Assembly: GCA_009920815.1 (NCBI GenBank)
Contig: RFZH01000082.1
Location: 1-9,013 of the forward strand
From: Paracoccaceae bacterium
GTDB lineage: Bacteria > Pseudomonadota > Alphaproteobacteria > Rhodobacterales > Rhodobacteraceae
Direction: 5' to 3'
DNA: 9,013 nt
The notes under the pieces were generated by a model. The model made no database searches. It saw nothing but the letters and a program-made list of their open reading frames with translations, and was not told the origin of the DNA. The position numbers were made by a program, and so were the translations under genes. Numbering within the stretch: position 1 is the stretch's first letter; each line of letters opens with the position of its first letter. This document shows, piece after piece, positions 1 through 6,267 of the stretch.

Positions 1-715
1 CCAGGGCGGCACAGCGGTCGGCACAGGATTGAACACCAAAAAAGGCTGGGACGTGCGCGTTGCGGCCAATATCGCCGAAATCACCGGCCTGCCGTTTGTC
101 ACCGCGCCAAATAAATTCGAAGCACTGGCCGCCCATGACGCGATGGTCATGTTTTCAGGCGCATTGAAAACAATCGCGGCATCGCTGTTCAAAATTGCCA
201 ACGACATGCGTTTGTTGGGCTCTGGCCCGCGTTCGGGTCTGGGTGAATTGATCCTGCCAGAAAACGAACCCGGATCATCCATCATGCCGGGCAAAGTGAA
301 CCCAACACAGGCCGAGGCGCTGACCATGGTGTGCGCCCATGTCATGGGCAATGACGCCGCCGTGGGTTTTGCGGGGTCGCAAGGCCATTTTGAATTGAAC
401 GTCTATAACCCAATGATGTCATACAACGTATTGCAATCCATGCAGCTGTTGGGTGACGCGGCGCGATCGTTTACCGACAACATGGTCAAAGGCACCCAAG
501 CCAACGTGACCCGCATTGATCAATTGATGCGTGAATCGCTGATGCTGGTCACCGCACTTGCGCCGACCATCGGGTATGACAACGCAACCAAAGTGGCCAA
601 AACCGCCCATAAAAACGGCACCACCCTGCGTGAAGAGGCGATTGCACTGGGCTTTGTCGATGGTGAAACCTTTGACCGTATCGTCGTCCCTGCCGATATG
701 ATCGGGCCAAAATAA
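1..715 (+). CDS. fumC: Class II fumarate hydratase (fumarase C), C-terminal half; 5' end outside window
   Basis: This enzyme interconverts fumarate and L-malate in the cytoplasm as part of the TCA cycle. It is the iron-independent, homotetrameric fumarase of the fumarase/aspartase superfamily. The reading frame is open from base 2 (the first residues read QGGTAVGTGLN), so the gene begins upstream; about 237 of the roughly 465 residues usual for the family are present. The superfamily signature GSSIMPGKVNP lies at bases 272-304. By alignment from memory with E. coli FumC, the first serine of the GSS (bases 275-277) corresponds to catalytic Ser318, and the following Lys and Asn are also kept. 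The upstream stretch TAPNKFEALAAHDA and the later NESLMLVTAL-like segment (here RESLMLVTAL) match FumC closely, which excludes aspartase or argininosuccinate lyase with good confidence. The TAA stop overlaps the next gene's ATG by one base (TAATG), suggesting translational coupling. I see no damage to the frame. Confidence 0.97.
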   Translation, partial: QGGTAVGTGLNTKKGWDVRVAANIAEITGLPFVTAPNKFEALAAHDAMVMFSGALKTIAASLFKIANDMRLLGSGPRSGLGELILPENEPGSSIMPGKVNPTQAEALTMVCAHVMGNDAAVGFAGSQGHFELNVYNPMMSYNVLQSMQLLGDAARSFTDNMVKGTQANVTRIDQLMRESLMLVTALAPTIGYDNATKVAKTAHKNGTTLREEAIALGFVDGETFDRIVVPADMIGPK

Positions 716-903
716 TGGCGGAACTGGTCAATCTGAACCAGTTTCGAAAGAAAAAAGTGCGGGCCGATGACAAGGCCCGCGCAGATCAAAACGCGGTTAA
801 ATTTGGCCGCACCAAGGCGGAAAAACAACGCGACGCGGCGCAAGCCGAATTGGACGCGAAACGCCATTCATCCCATAAGCGCGATCATGAGCCTGAAACC
901 TAA
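715..903 (+). CDS. Small basic DUF4169 family protein
   Basis: This is a 62-residue, highly charged protein of unknown function that I recognise as DUF4169, a family common in Rhodobacteraceae. The N-terminal block VNLNQFRKKK (about residues 5-14) and the central FGRTKAEK block (residues 30-37) are the family hallmarks. The rest is Ala/Lys/Arg/Glu-rich and probably helical. There is no signal peptide or membrane segment, so it should be cytoplasmic. The ATG overlaps the fumC stop by one base and has no strong Shine-Dalgarno sequence, so translation is probably coupled to fumC. Its 3' end overlaps the next gene by 17 bases in another frame. The basic composition would allow nucleic-acid binding, but that is only inference. 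Family assignment is fairly secure; function is unknown. Confidence 0.85.
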   Translation: MAELVNLNQFRKKKVRADDKARADQNAVKFGRTKAEKQRDAAQAELDAKRHSSHKRDHEPET

Positions 904-1117
904 AAAACGGTCCCTGACCCTGCGCGGACATCGCACATCTGTGTCAATCGAAGACCGGTTTTGGCGGGCGTTTTGTGATATTGCCGATGCGCGCGGCATG
1001 GCGATCAACGAATTGGCTGCCGAAATTGACGAAGCCCGCGATCCAATGGATGCGGGCCTAGCCTCTGCCATTCGTGATTATGTTCTGCGAGTCTACATGG
1101 ATAGCGCGGCTCGTTAA
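887..1117 (+). CDS. Ribbon-helix-helix domain protein (RHH_4 type)
   Basis: This is a 76-residue protein resembling the RHH_4 family of ribbon-helix-helix proteins found widely in alphaproteobacteria. A strand-like segment RSLTLRGHRTSVSIE (residues 8-22) is followed by helix A (about 23-35), the turn GMAINELAAEID (37-48) and helix B (57-71). This is the usual order for a MetJ/Arc-type fold that dimerises and places paired strands in the DNA major groove. DNA binding is inferred from the fold; the target and physiological role are not known. The frame stays open upstream to base 767, but that extension runs through the DUF4169 gene out of frame and does not resemble the family, so the ATG at 887 is preferred. 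It overlaps the DUF4169 gene by 17 bases, has only a weak ribosome site and probably belongs to the fumC transcript. It ends 13 bases from the convergent prfB stop. Confidence 0.85.
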   Translation: MSLKPKKRSLTLRGHRTSVSIEDRFWRAFCDIADARGMAINELAAEIDEARDPMDAGLASAIRDYVLRVYMDSAAR

Positions 1118-1134
1118 GCCACCAAATGGTTTAA
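1114..1134. repeat. Inverted repeat spanning both stop codons of two convergent genes
   Basis: TTAAGCCA at 1114-1121 and TGGTTTAA at 1127-1134 can pair as an 8-bp stem with one G-U wobble around the 5-base loop CCAAA in plus-strand RNA. On the other strand the wobble becomes an A-C mismatch. GCGG at 1106-1109 and CCGC at 1136-1139 could extend it across an asymmetric bulge. The stem contains the TAA of the ribbon-helix-helix gene and the stop of prfB. No T-tract follows on either strand, so it is not a canonical intrinsic terminator, though it could act as a 3'-end stabiliser. Confidence 0.4.
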
Positions 1135-2255
1135 TCCGCTTGCGCGTCTGAACGCGATTTTCCGGATACCCCCATTGCCAAAGTGGCCGCCATGAACGCA
1201 TCCAAATCGCCGTCCAACACACCTTTGGTATCTGATGTTTCGTGACCGGTACGCAGGTCTTTGACCATTTGATAGGGCTGCAGAACATAGGACCGAATTT
1301 GGTTACCCCAACCTGCATCGCCTTTATTTTCATGCGCCTCGTTGATCGCTGCATTCCGGCGATCCAATTCCAATTGGTACAGACGCGATTTCAACGCTTT
1401 CATCGCGATGTCGCGGTTTTGGTGTTGTGATTTTTCTGAACTGGTCACCACAATCCCTGTCGGATGGTGGGTGATCCGAACGGCCGAGTCTGTGGTGTTC
1501 ACGTGTTGACCACCCGCGCCCGAGGACCGATATGTATCGATCCGAATATCAGAAGGGTTAACCTCGATTTCGATATTGTCGTCTACAACTGGGTAAACCC
1601 AGACTGAGCAAAATGATGTATGCCGTTTTGCGGCCGCATCAAAGGGTGAAATGCGGACCAAACGGTGCACACCACTTTCTGATTTCAACCAACCATAAGC
1701 ATTATGCCCAGAAATCTTGTACGAGACGGATTTGATGCCCGCCTCTTCACCGGGTGTTTCTGATTGCATCTCAACGGTATAGCCAGCTTTTTCTGCCCAT
1801 CGGACATACATCCGCGCAAGCATGGATGCCCAATCGCAGCTTTCCGTGCCACCGGCGCCTGAATGCACCTCAAGGAATGTGTCATTGGCGTCTGCTTCGC
1901 CATTCAAAAGCGCTTCGAGCTCTTTTGCAGCGGCTTTTTGGACCAAAGCTTTGATTGTGGCCTCGGCTTCGGAAATAATTTCTTGATCATCTTCCATTTC
2001 GCCCAGCTCAATCAACTCGATGCTATCATTTAATTCGGTTTGAATAGCATTATGATTTGAAATCGCATCAACCAAGGCCTGACGTTCACGCATCAGTTTT
2101 TGCGCATTATCAGGATCATTCCACAGGTCTGGGTCTTCAACCCGCGCGTTGAACTCTTCCAATCGATGCGCGGCCGTTTCCCAATCCATACGCTGCCGCA
2201 AAAGCTCGAGCGATTTATTGATGTCATTGACGTTGTTCTGAATATCTGCGCGCAT
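1131..2255 (-). CDS. prfB: Peptide chain release factor 2 (RF2)
   Basis: RF2 recognises UAA and UGA stop codons in the ribosomal A site and triggers hydrolysis of peptidyl-tRNA. The 374-residue product has the helical N-terminal domain (about 1-105), the anticodon-like SPF tripeptide at 203-205, which marks RF2 rather than RF1, and the catalytic GGQ at 248-250 within SSGAGGQHVN. Alanine precedes the GGQ, unlike the threonine of E. coli K-12 RF2. Compared with E. coli there is a hydrophilic C-terminal tail of about 12-15 residues (ending SGKSRSDAQAD). The frame is continuous: the LRQRMDW segment (19-25) aligns with E. coli LRGYLDY, where the autoregulatory +1 frameshift and in-frame UGA occur, and no UGA is present here. 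The ATG is preceded by AGGTGG (2260-2265), a good ribosome site with 4 bases of spacing. It is the last gene of the minus-strand cluster, 161 bases beyond the PBP1A gene; its own stop is TAA. Confidence 0.97.
   Translation of the reverse strand: MRADIQNNVNDINKSLELLRQRMDWETAAHRLEEFNARVEDPDLWNDPDNAQKLMRERQALVDAISNHNAIQTELNDSIELIELGEMEDDQEIISEAEATIKALVQKAAAKELEALLNGEADANDTFLEVHSGAGGTESCDWASMLARMYVRWAEKAGYTVEMQSETPGEEAGIKSVSYKISGHNAYGWLKSESGVHRLVRISPFDAAAKRHTSFCSVWVYPVVDDNIEIEVNPSDIRIDTYRSSGAGGQHVNTTDSAVRITHHPTGIVVTSSEKSQHQNRDIAMKALKSRLYQLELDRRNAAINEAHENKGDAGWGNQIRSYVLQPYQMVKDLRTGHETSDTKGVLDGDLDAFMAATLAMGVSGKSRSDAQAD
1143..1161 (+). terminator. Possible weak intrinsic terminator for the fumC-DUF4169-RHH transcript
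   Basis: On the plus strand CGCGT (1143-1147) and ACGCG (1152-1156) form a perfect 5-bp GC-rich stem with the tetraloop CTGA, followed immediately by ATTTT (1157-1161). It begins 26 bases after the ribbon-helix-helix stop and lies inside the last codons of convergent prfB. The stem and the T-run are both short, so this may be chance. Confidence 0.35.
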
Positions 2256-2346
2256 TTCGCCACCTAATTTCTTTTCCGCGGTATTACAAAAGCAAACTCA
2301 GAGGCGCAAGCAGATGTTCGTCATTGCCCCAATGTGCCTTCACCTT

Positions 2347-2352
2347 TGTCAA
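2347..2352 (-). promoter_or_regulatory. Consensus -35-like TTGACA in the prfB leader
   Basis: The 161-base gap 2256-2416 between PBP1A and prfB contains, on the minus strand, a perfect TTGACA at 2352-2347. No good TATAAT-like hexamer follows at 16-18 bases; the best options have about half the matches. It may be a promoter with a poor -10, which alphaproteobacteria tolerate, or chance. The same gap holds a small inverted repeat, CATTG/CAATG with a 3-base loop, at 2322-2334, and no convincing T-tailed terminator. Confidence 0.3.
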
Positions 2353-2416
2353 AGTTTCGTGAAGACCTGGATACAACGCGCCTATAAGTGTCGAATGGCA
2401 ACACTGTACCAATTAC

Positions 2417-4972
2417 CTAGTATAAACCACCCGAACTTAACGTGCCTAACGTCGCCTTTGGACCAACCACAGCTGTCCCTCCGCCTGATTTTGTCACTGT
2501 CTTGACCTCATCCGATCCTGGCAAAATCAGTTCAAAATTACTGCCCATGGCAAAGCCACCATCAAATGTAACACCAAAGATGGGTTCTTGGCCTTCACGG
2601 AAATACTCGGCAACTACGTTATCGCCGGATGCATCGTCAGGCAGTCGAGCACCTGTATTGCGATCAATGTTTATAAAGACACCGCCTGGCGGTACGCGGA
2701 AAGGGCCACCGCCAAATTTTTCGACCGCAGACAGCATGAATTCGTTAAACACAGGGCCACACATCCCCCCACCAGAGGCACCGCTGCCCAATGGTTCGGG
2801 GCGGTCATACCCAATATAACAGCCTGCGACGATATTAGAGGTAAATCCAACGAACCAAACATCTTTTGCTTCGTTTGTCGTTCCGGTTTTTCCCGCTGTG
2901 GGCACTGGTAATTTAACATAGTTTGCTGCTGTCCCGCGATCAACAACACCCTTCATCATTGATGTCAATTCATAGGCGGTGATCGCGTCCATAACGCGTT
3001 CGCGGTTCGAAACGATAGAGGGTGCACGTCCTGCAGGCAGCTGTGATTGATTACAATCCACGCACCACCGAGGATCATGCTTATATACAGTTTTCCCATA
3101 GCGATCTTGAATACGATCCACCAACGTGGGTTCCACGCGCTCGCCGCCGTTTGCAAACATCGCGTATGCTGCCACCATACGGTATAGTGTCGTTTCCTCG
3201 GACCCCAGAGAATTCGCCAAGAAACGTCCCATGTTGCTATACACGCCAAAGCGCTCAGCATAATGTGCGATCACGTCCATGCCGACCTCTTGGGCCAAAC
3301 GGATCGTCATCAGGTTTCTTGATCTTTCAATACCAGTGCGCAACGGAGTTGGGCCATAAAATTGGTTCGACGCGTTTTTGGGCCGCCACAGGCCTTGGGG
3401 CGTGTTAATTTCAATTGGCGCATCCACTACGATCGTTGCAGGAGTATATCCACTGTCCAAGGCTGATGCATAAACAAAGGGTTTGAAACTTGACCCAGGT
3501 TGGCGATCTGCTTGGGTGGCGCGATTATACACCGAGGTATCATAGTCGAACCCACCTTGCATCGCGATCACACGGCCCGTGTTCACATCCATTGCCATAA
3601 AGGCGCCTTGGACTTCGCTTACCTGTCGCAGTGACCACCGCACAAAGCTGCCGTCTTGGTCGTTTGTGATGGCGCGAAGATGGACCACGTCACCAACACT
3701 CAACAAATCTGATGCAGATTTTGCCTTTGGCCCCAATTTGCCATCTGGCAACAATTTGCGCGCCCATGTCACATCGGTGTCATCAATCCAATGACCACCA
3801 TCGATATCATCGACGCCTTCAATCCCAACGCGAGCACCTTGTTTCGACAATTCAAGCACAACGGCAACATACCAACGACCATTCAGATTGATGTTTCGCG
3901 ATACGCTCAGGTCTGCCAGTTTATCTTGCCATGTTCCCTGACTGGTCAAATCTATTGATTTGCCTGTTCCGCGCCACACACCTTGGGCGCGATCATAGTT
4001 TTCCAGCGCGCGCTGTAAGGCGACTGCGGCCTTTTCCTGCATGGCAGGGTCAATCGTCGCGCGCACAGTCATCCCGCCGGAAAAGAATTCATCTTCGCCA
4101 AACGACCTGCTAAGCTGACGACGGATTTCATCTGTAAAGTAATCTCGCGGCGGCAGGGCCTGTTTAAAGCTTTCAAAATCACCATTTTGAACAGAGCGAA
4201 GTGGCATTTCTTTTTCAACAAGATAGGTTGTTTCGTCCAGATACCCGTTTTGCCACATTTCGCGCAGCACATAATCGCGCCGTTGCAAAAGACGGTCTTT
4301 GCGACGAACTGGGTGATAATCAGACGGCGCTTTTGGCAAAGAGGCTAAAAATGCCGCTTCGTGCGGGGCCAATTCACGTAATGTTTTATTGAAATAGGTT
4401 TGCGCCGCGGCTGTTACCCCATACGCATTTTGCCCCAGGAAAATTTCGTTCAAATAAAGTTCAAGGATCTTTTCTTTGTCCAGCGTATTCTCGATACGTG
4501 TCGCAAGGATGATTTCCTTAATTTTTCTTTCAGCCTTGCGCGACCCATCAAGCAAAAAGTTTTTCATAACCTGCTGTGTGATCGTTGACGCACCGCGCAA
4601 ATTGCGGCCGCCCGAGCGTGCCGCATCAACCGCGGCGGCAACGATACCGCGGATATCATAGCCCGGATGGGTGTAAAAGTTTTTATCTTCGGCAGAAATA
4701 AAGGCTTGTTTGATCAACACAGGAATTTCAGCGGCTGGCGTGAACAGGCGACGTTCACGGGCAAATTCATCGATGATTTGGCCTTCGGAGGAATAGATAC
4801 GGCTGATCGTCGGTGGCTTATATTGGGCAAGAGATTCGTGGCTTGGCAGATCACGGCCGTACATCCAAAATACAGCACCGATGGTTAATGCTGCCCCAAT
4901 CGCACCGAGCGTTAACGCGGTAAAAATTGCACCAAAAAAGGAAAGTATGAATCGCAGCACGCGCCACCCCAT
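2417..4972 (-). CDS. mrcA: Penicillin-binding protein 1A (bifunctional class A PBP)
   Basis: This inner-membrane enzyme polymerises lipid II into glycan strands and crosslinks the peptides in the periplasm. The 851-residue product matches E. coli PBP1A (850). One N-terminal membrane helix (about 8-37) precedes the GT51 glycosyltransferase domain: ISAEDKNFY with catalytic Glu95, GASTITQQ (128-135), RKIKEI (149-154) and ELYLNEIFLG (171-180). A linker with an OB-like insert (about 330-450) leads to the transpeptidase domain with SSFK (494-497, catalytic Ser494), SRN (551-553) and KTG (695-697). A Gly-rich tail closes the protein. A CxxC (Cys637, Cys640) and Cys718 and Cys738 lie on the periplasmic side. 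It sits between the amidase and prfB, an order I recall from other alphaproteobacteria. A strong promoter lies directly upstream. The ATG at 4972 lacks a Shine-Dalgarno sequence; the GTG four codons inside (4960-4958) has one and may be the true start, giving 847 residues. The stop is TAG. Confidence 0.96.
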   Translation of the reverse strand: MGWRVLRFILSFFGAIFTALTLGAIGAALTIGAVFWMYGRDLPSHESLAQYKPPTISRIYSSEGQIIDEFARERRLFTPAAEIPVLIKQAFISAEDKNFYTHPGYDIRGIVAAAVDAARSGGRNLRGASTITQQVMKNFLLDGSRKAERKIKEIILATRIENTLDKEKILELYLNEIFLGQNAYGVTAAAQTYFNKTLRELAPHEAAFLASLPKAPSDYHPVRRKDRLLQRRDYVLREMWQNGYLDETTYLVEKEMPLRSVQNGDFESFKQALPPRDYFTDEIRRQLSRSFGEDEFFSGGMTVRATIDPAMQEKAAVALQRALENYDRAQGVWRGTGKSIDLTSQGTWQDKLADLSVSRNINLNGRWYVAVVLELSKQGARVGIEGVDDIDGGHWIDDTDVTWARKLLPDGKLGPKAKSASDLLSVGDVVHLRAITNDQDGSFVRWSLRQVSEVQGAFMAMDVNTGRVIAMQGGFDYDTSVYNRATQADRQPGSSFKPFVYASALDSGYTPATIVVDAPIEINTPQGLWRPKNASNQFYGPTPLRTGIERSRNLMTIRLAQEVGMDVIAHYAERFGVYSNMGRFLANSLGSEETTLYRMVAAYAMFANGGERVEPTLVDRIQDRYGKTVYKHDPRWCVDCNQSQLPAGRAPSIVSNRERVMDAITAYELTSMMKGVVDRGTAANYVKLPVPTAGKTGTTNEAKDVWFVGFTSNIVAGCYIGYDRPEPLGSGASGGGMCGPVFNEFMLSAVEKFGGGPFRVPPGGVFINIDRNTGARLPDDASGDNVVAEYFREGQEPIFGVTFDGGFAMGSNFELILPGSDEVKTVTKSGGGTAVVGPKATLGTLSSGGLY
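4965..4970 (-). promoter_or_regulatory. Shine-Dalgarno-like GGGGTG pointing to a GTG start for PBP1A
   Basis: On the minus strand GGGGTG (4970-4965) can pair along six positions with the 16S anti-Shine-Dalgarno sequence if one G-U is allowed. It ends four bases before a GTG at 4960-4958. It overlaps the G of the upstream ATG (4972-4970), so only one of the two starts can use it. This supports GTG as the start, which removes the first four residues (MGWR). Confidence 0.4.
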
Positions 4973-4988
4973 TTATCATTGTGCAATG

Positions 4989-5017
4989 CTTATAGGATCA
5001 TTGCCCCTCTTCGTCAA
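4989..5017 (-). promoter_or_regulatory. Sigma70-type promoter for PBP1A
   Basis: In the 68-base gap between amidase and PBP1A, the minus strand carries TTGACG (5017-5012), exactly 17 bases of spacer, and TATAAG (4994-4989). That is five of six matches in each hexamer at ideal spacing, the best promoter in the window. The predicted start of transcription is near 4982. This gives a leader of about 10 bases to the ATG at 4972, or about 22 bases to the GTG at 4960. It implies that PBP1A, and perhaps prfB, are transcribed independently of the aminotransferase-amidase pair. Confidence 0.65.
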
Positions 5018-5040
5018 AAGGCGAATGGCAGGATTTTGAC

Positions 5041-6267
5041 CTACTGCCGGCGTAAACGCGCCTGTTTTTGGTCTTCGACATACCAATCTAATAAGGCATT
5101 CACCACTACGATGGCAAACTGATCCTGCCATTCTGCAGACGTCAAATTTGCCAAATCCTTTTTGGATGACATAAACCCCGCTTCGATCAAAACCGATGGA
5201 ATATCGGCAGCTTTAAGCACCGAAAAATTGGCGCGACGATGGGGGCGCGTCTCAATCACTTGTAACGTTTCCGAAAACTTACCGACCAAAATTTGGGCCA
5301 GACGTTCAGAGCGAGGTTGCGTATCCTGTCGCGCAAGATCAAGGAGGATACCTGCAACTTCGTCATCGGCGCCGCGTAAATCGACGCCCGTCAAAATCTC
5401 GGTTCGATCATGGCGCTCTGCCAATTTGGCGGATGCGTCGTCTGTCGCTGTTTGCGCCAACGTGTACACTGTGGCCCCCTGCGCAATGCCTTCGGTAACT
5501 TTATCCGCATGTAACGACAAAAACACATCTGCCCGCGCCGCATGCGCAATTGAAATGCGTTCTTCAAGTGGGACAAAAATATCGTCATCGCGCGTCATAA
5601 TCACATCAACCAAATCGGCACGACGCAACAAATCACGTAGCCGACGCGCCAGTTCCAACATTAAATCGGCCTCTTTCACATCGCCTGCCTGCGCCCCTGG
5701 GTCGACGCCACCATGACCGGGATCCAAAACGATAACCAAACGTCCATCGTCAAAATCGTCAGGAGATGCGGTCAAAGCAGTCTGTTGATCCGCAAAGCCT
5801 TGTGCGGTTGATGACGCCAAAGTACCGTCAAACGTCGCTTGATCCGTTTGACGCAAAGCAACAGATAATATTGCCTCTGAGGTTTCGTCGGATATTTCCA
5901 TCCCGGATCGAACAACAATCAACGGCGCGCTCAAAACAAGTTCAAGCCGCGACCACCCGTTTTTAAGTTCGGCAAAATTCACACGCTCTATCTGCTGGCT
6001 TTTGTTGATATCAACCACGTCCAAATTTACAAAATCCAATATGCTGAATTCGATAACAACACGGTTTGGTCCGCTTTGCGTGTAAATGCGGTATGGCAAC
6101 CCTTGGCTTAGGCTCAAGGTGATAGATGTACCCCCTAAAATGCGATCTTCAATCACAGATTTATAAGGGTCCAACCGCGCTTGGGCGGACAATTTTGTCT
6201 GCGTAAATGCTAAACTTGGTGCCACCACAAGCGCAAAAAGCATTAAAATAGCGCGCATCAATGTCAT
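5041..6267 (-). CDS. amiC: Periplasmic N-acetylmuramoyl-L-alanine amidase (AmiC/AmiB type, AMIN + Amidase_3)
   Basis: This zinc enzyme cuts the amide bond between N-acetylmuramic acid and L-alanine, removing stem peptides from peptidoglycan, chiefly during daughter-cell separation. The 408-residue protein starts with a signal peptide (hydrophobic core about 5-19, likely cleavage after SLA at 20). An AMIN-like beta domain (about 30-140), which in relatives targets the septum, a linker and the Amidase_3 domain (about 176-398) follow. Visible zinc ligands are His185 in DPGHGG, Glu199 in VKEAD and His253 in SLHAD; catalytic Glu362 is in LIEAGFMS. An insert between His253 and Glu362 (about 285-345) resembles the autoinhibitory helix region of AmiB/AmiC, implying activation by an EnvC/NlpD-type LytM protein. 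The ATG overlaps the aminotransferase stop as ATGA, with no clear ribosome site, so coupling is likely; Met4 is an alternative start. The stop is TAG. The symbol is given by similarity; amiB would be equally defensible. Confidence 0.93.
   Translation of the reverse strand: MTLMRAILMLFALVVAPSLAFTQTKLSAQARLDPYKSVIEDRILGGTSITLSLSQGLPYRIYTQSGPNRVVIEFSILDFVNLDVVDINKSQQIERVNFAELKNGWSRLELVLSAPLIVVRSGMEISDETSEAILSVALRQTDQATFDGTLASSTAQGFADQQTALTASPDDFDDGRLVIVLDPGHGGVDPGAQAGDVKEADLMLELARRLRDLLRRADLVDVIMTRDDDIFVPLEERISIAHAARADVFLSLHADKVTEGIAQGATVYTLAQTATDDASAKLAERHDRTEILTGVDLRGADDEVAGILLDLARQDTQPRSERLAQILVGKFSETLQVIETRPHRRANFSVLKAADIPSVLIEAGFMSSKKDLANLTSAEWQDQFAIVVVNALLDWYVEDQKQARLRRQ

Noticed and set aside
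520..867. 115-codon open frame on the minus strand, opposite fumC and the DUF4169 gene
   Set aside because: It is antisense to two recognised genes and resembles no family I know.
767..886. Longer N-terminus for the ribbon-helix-helix protein
   Set aside because: The extension is the DUF4169 gene read in another frame and adds no family-like sequence; the ATG at 887 gives the expected compact protein.
1131..2255. A programmed frameshift in prfB
   Set aside because: The frame is uninterrupted from ATG to stop and there is no in-frame UGA near codon 25.
2381..2390. TATAGG as a -10 element for prfB on the minus strand
   Set aside because: No -35-like hexamer lies 16-18 bases upstream; the nearest candidates are at the wrong distance.
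2314..2505. 63-codon open frame in the prfB-PBP1A gap, plus strand
   Set aside because: It runs into the PBP1A gene antisense, has no ribosome site and no recognisable sequence.
2442..2819. 125-codon Pro-rich open frame opposite the PBP1A C-terminus
   Set aside because: The prolines mirror the Gly-rich PBP1A tail on the other strand; no independent coding evidence.
5162..5716. 184-codon open frame on the plus strand, opposite the amidase gene
   Set aside because: It is a Ser/Arg-rich translation antisense to a clearly real gene, with no recognisable domain and no ribosome site of note; typical of a shadow frame.
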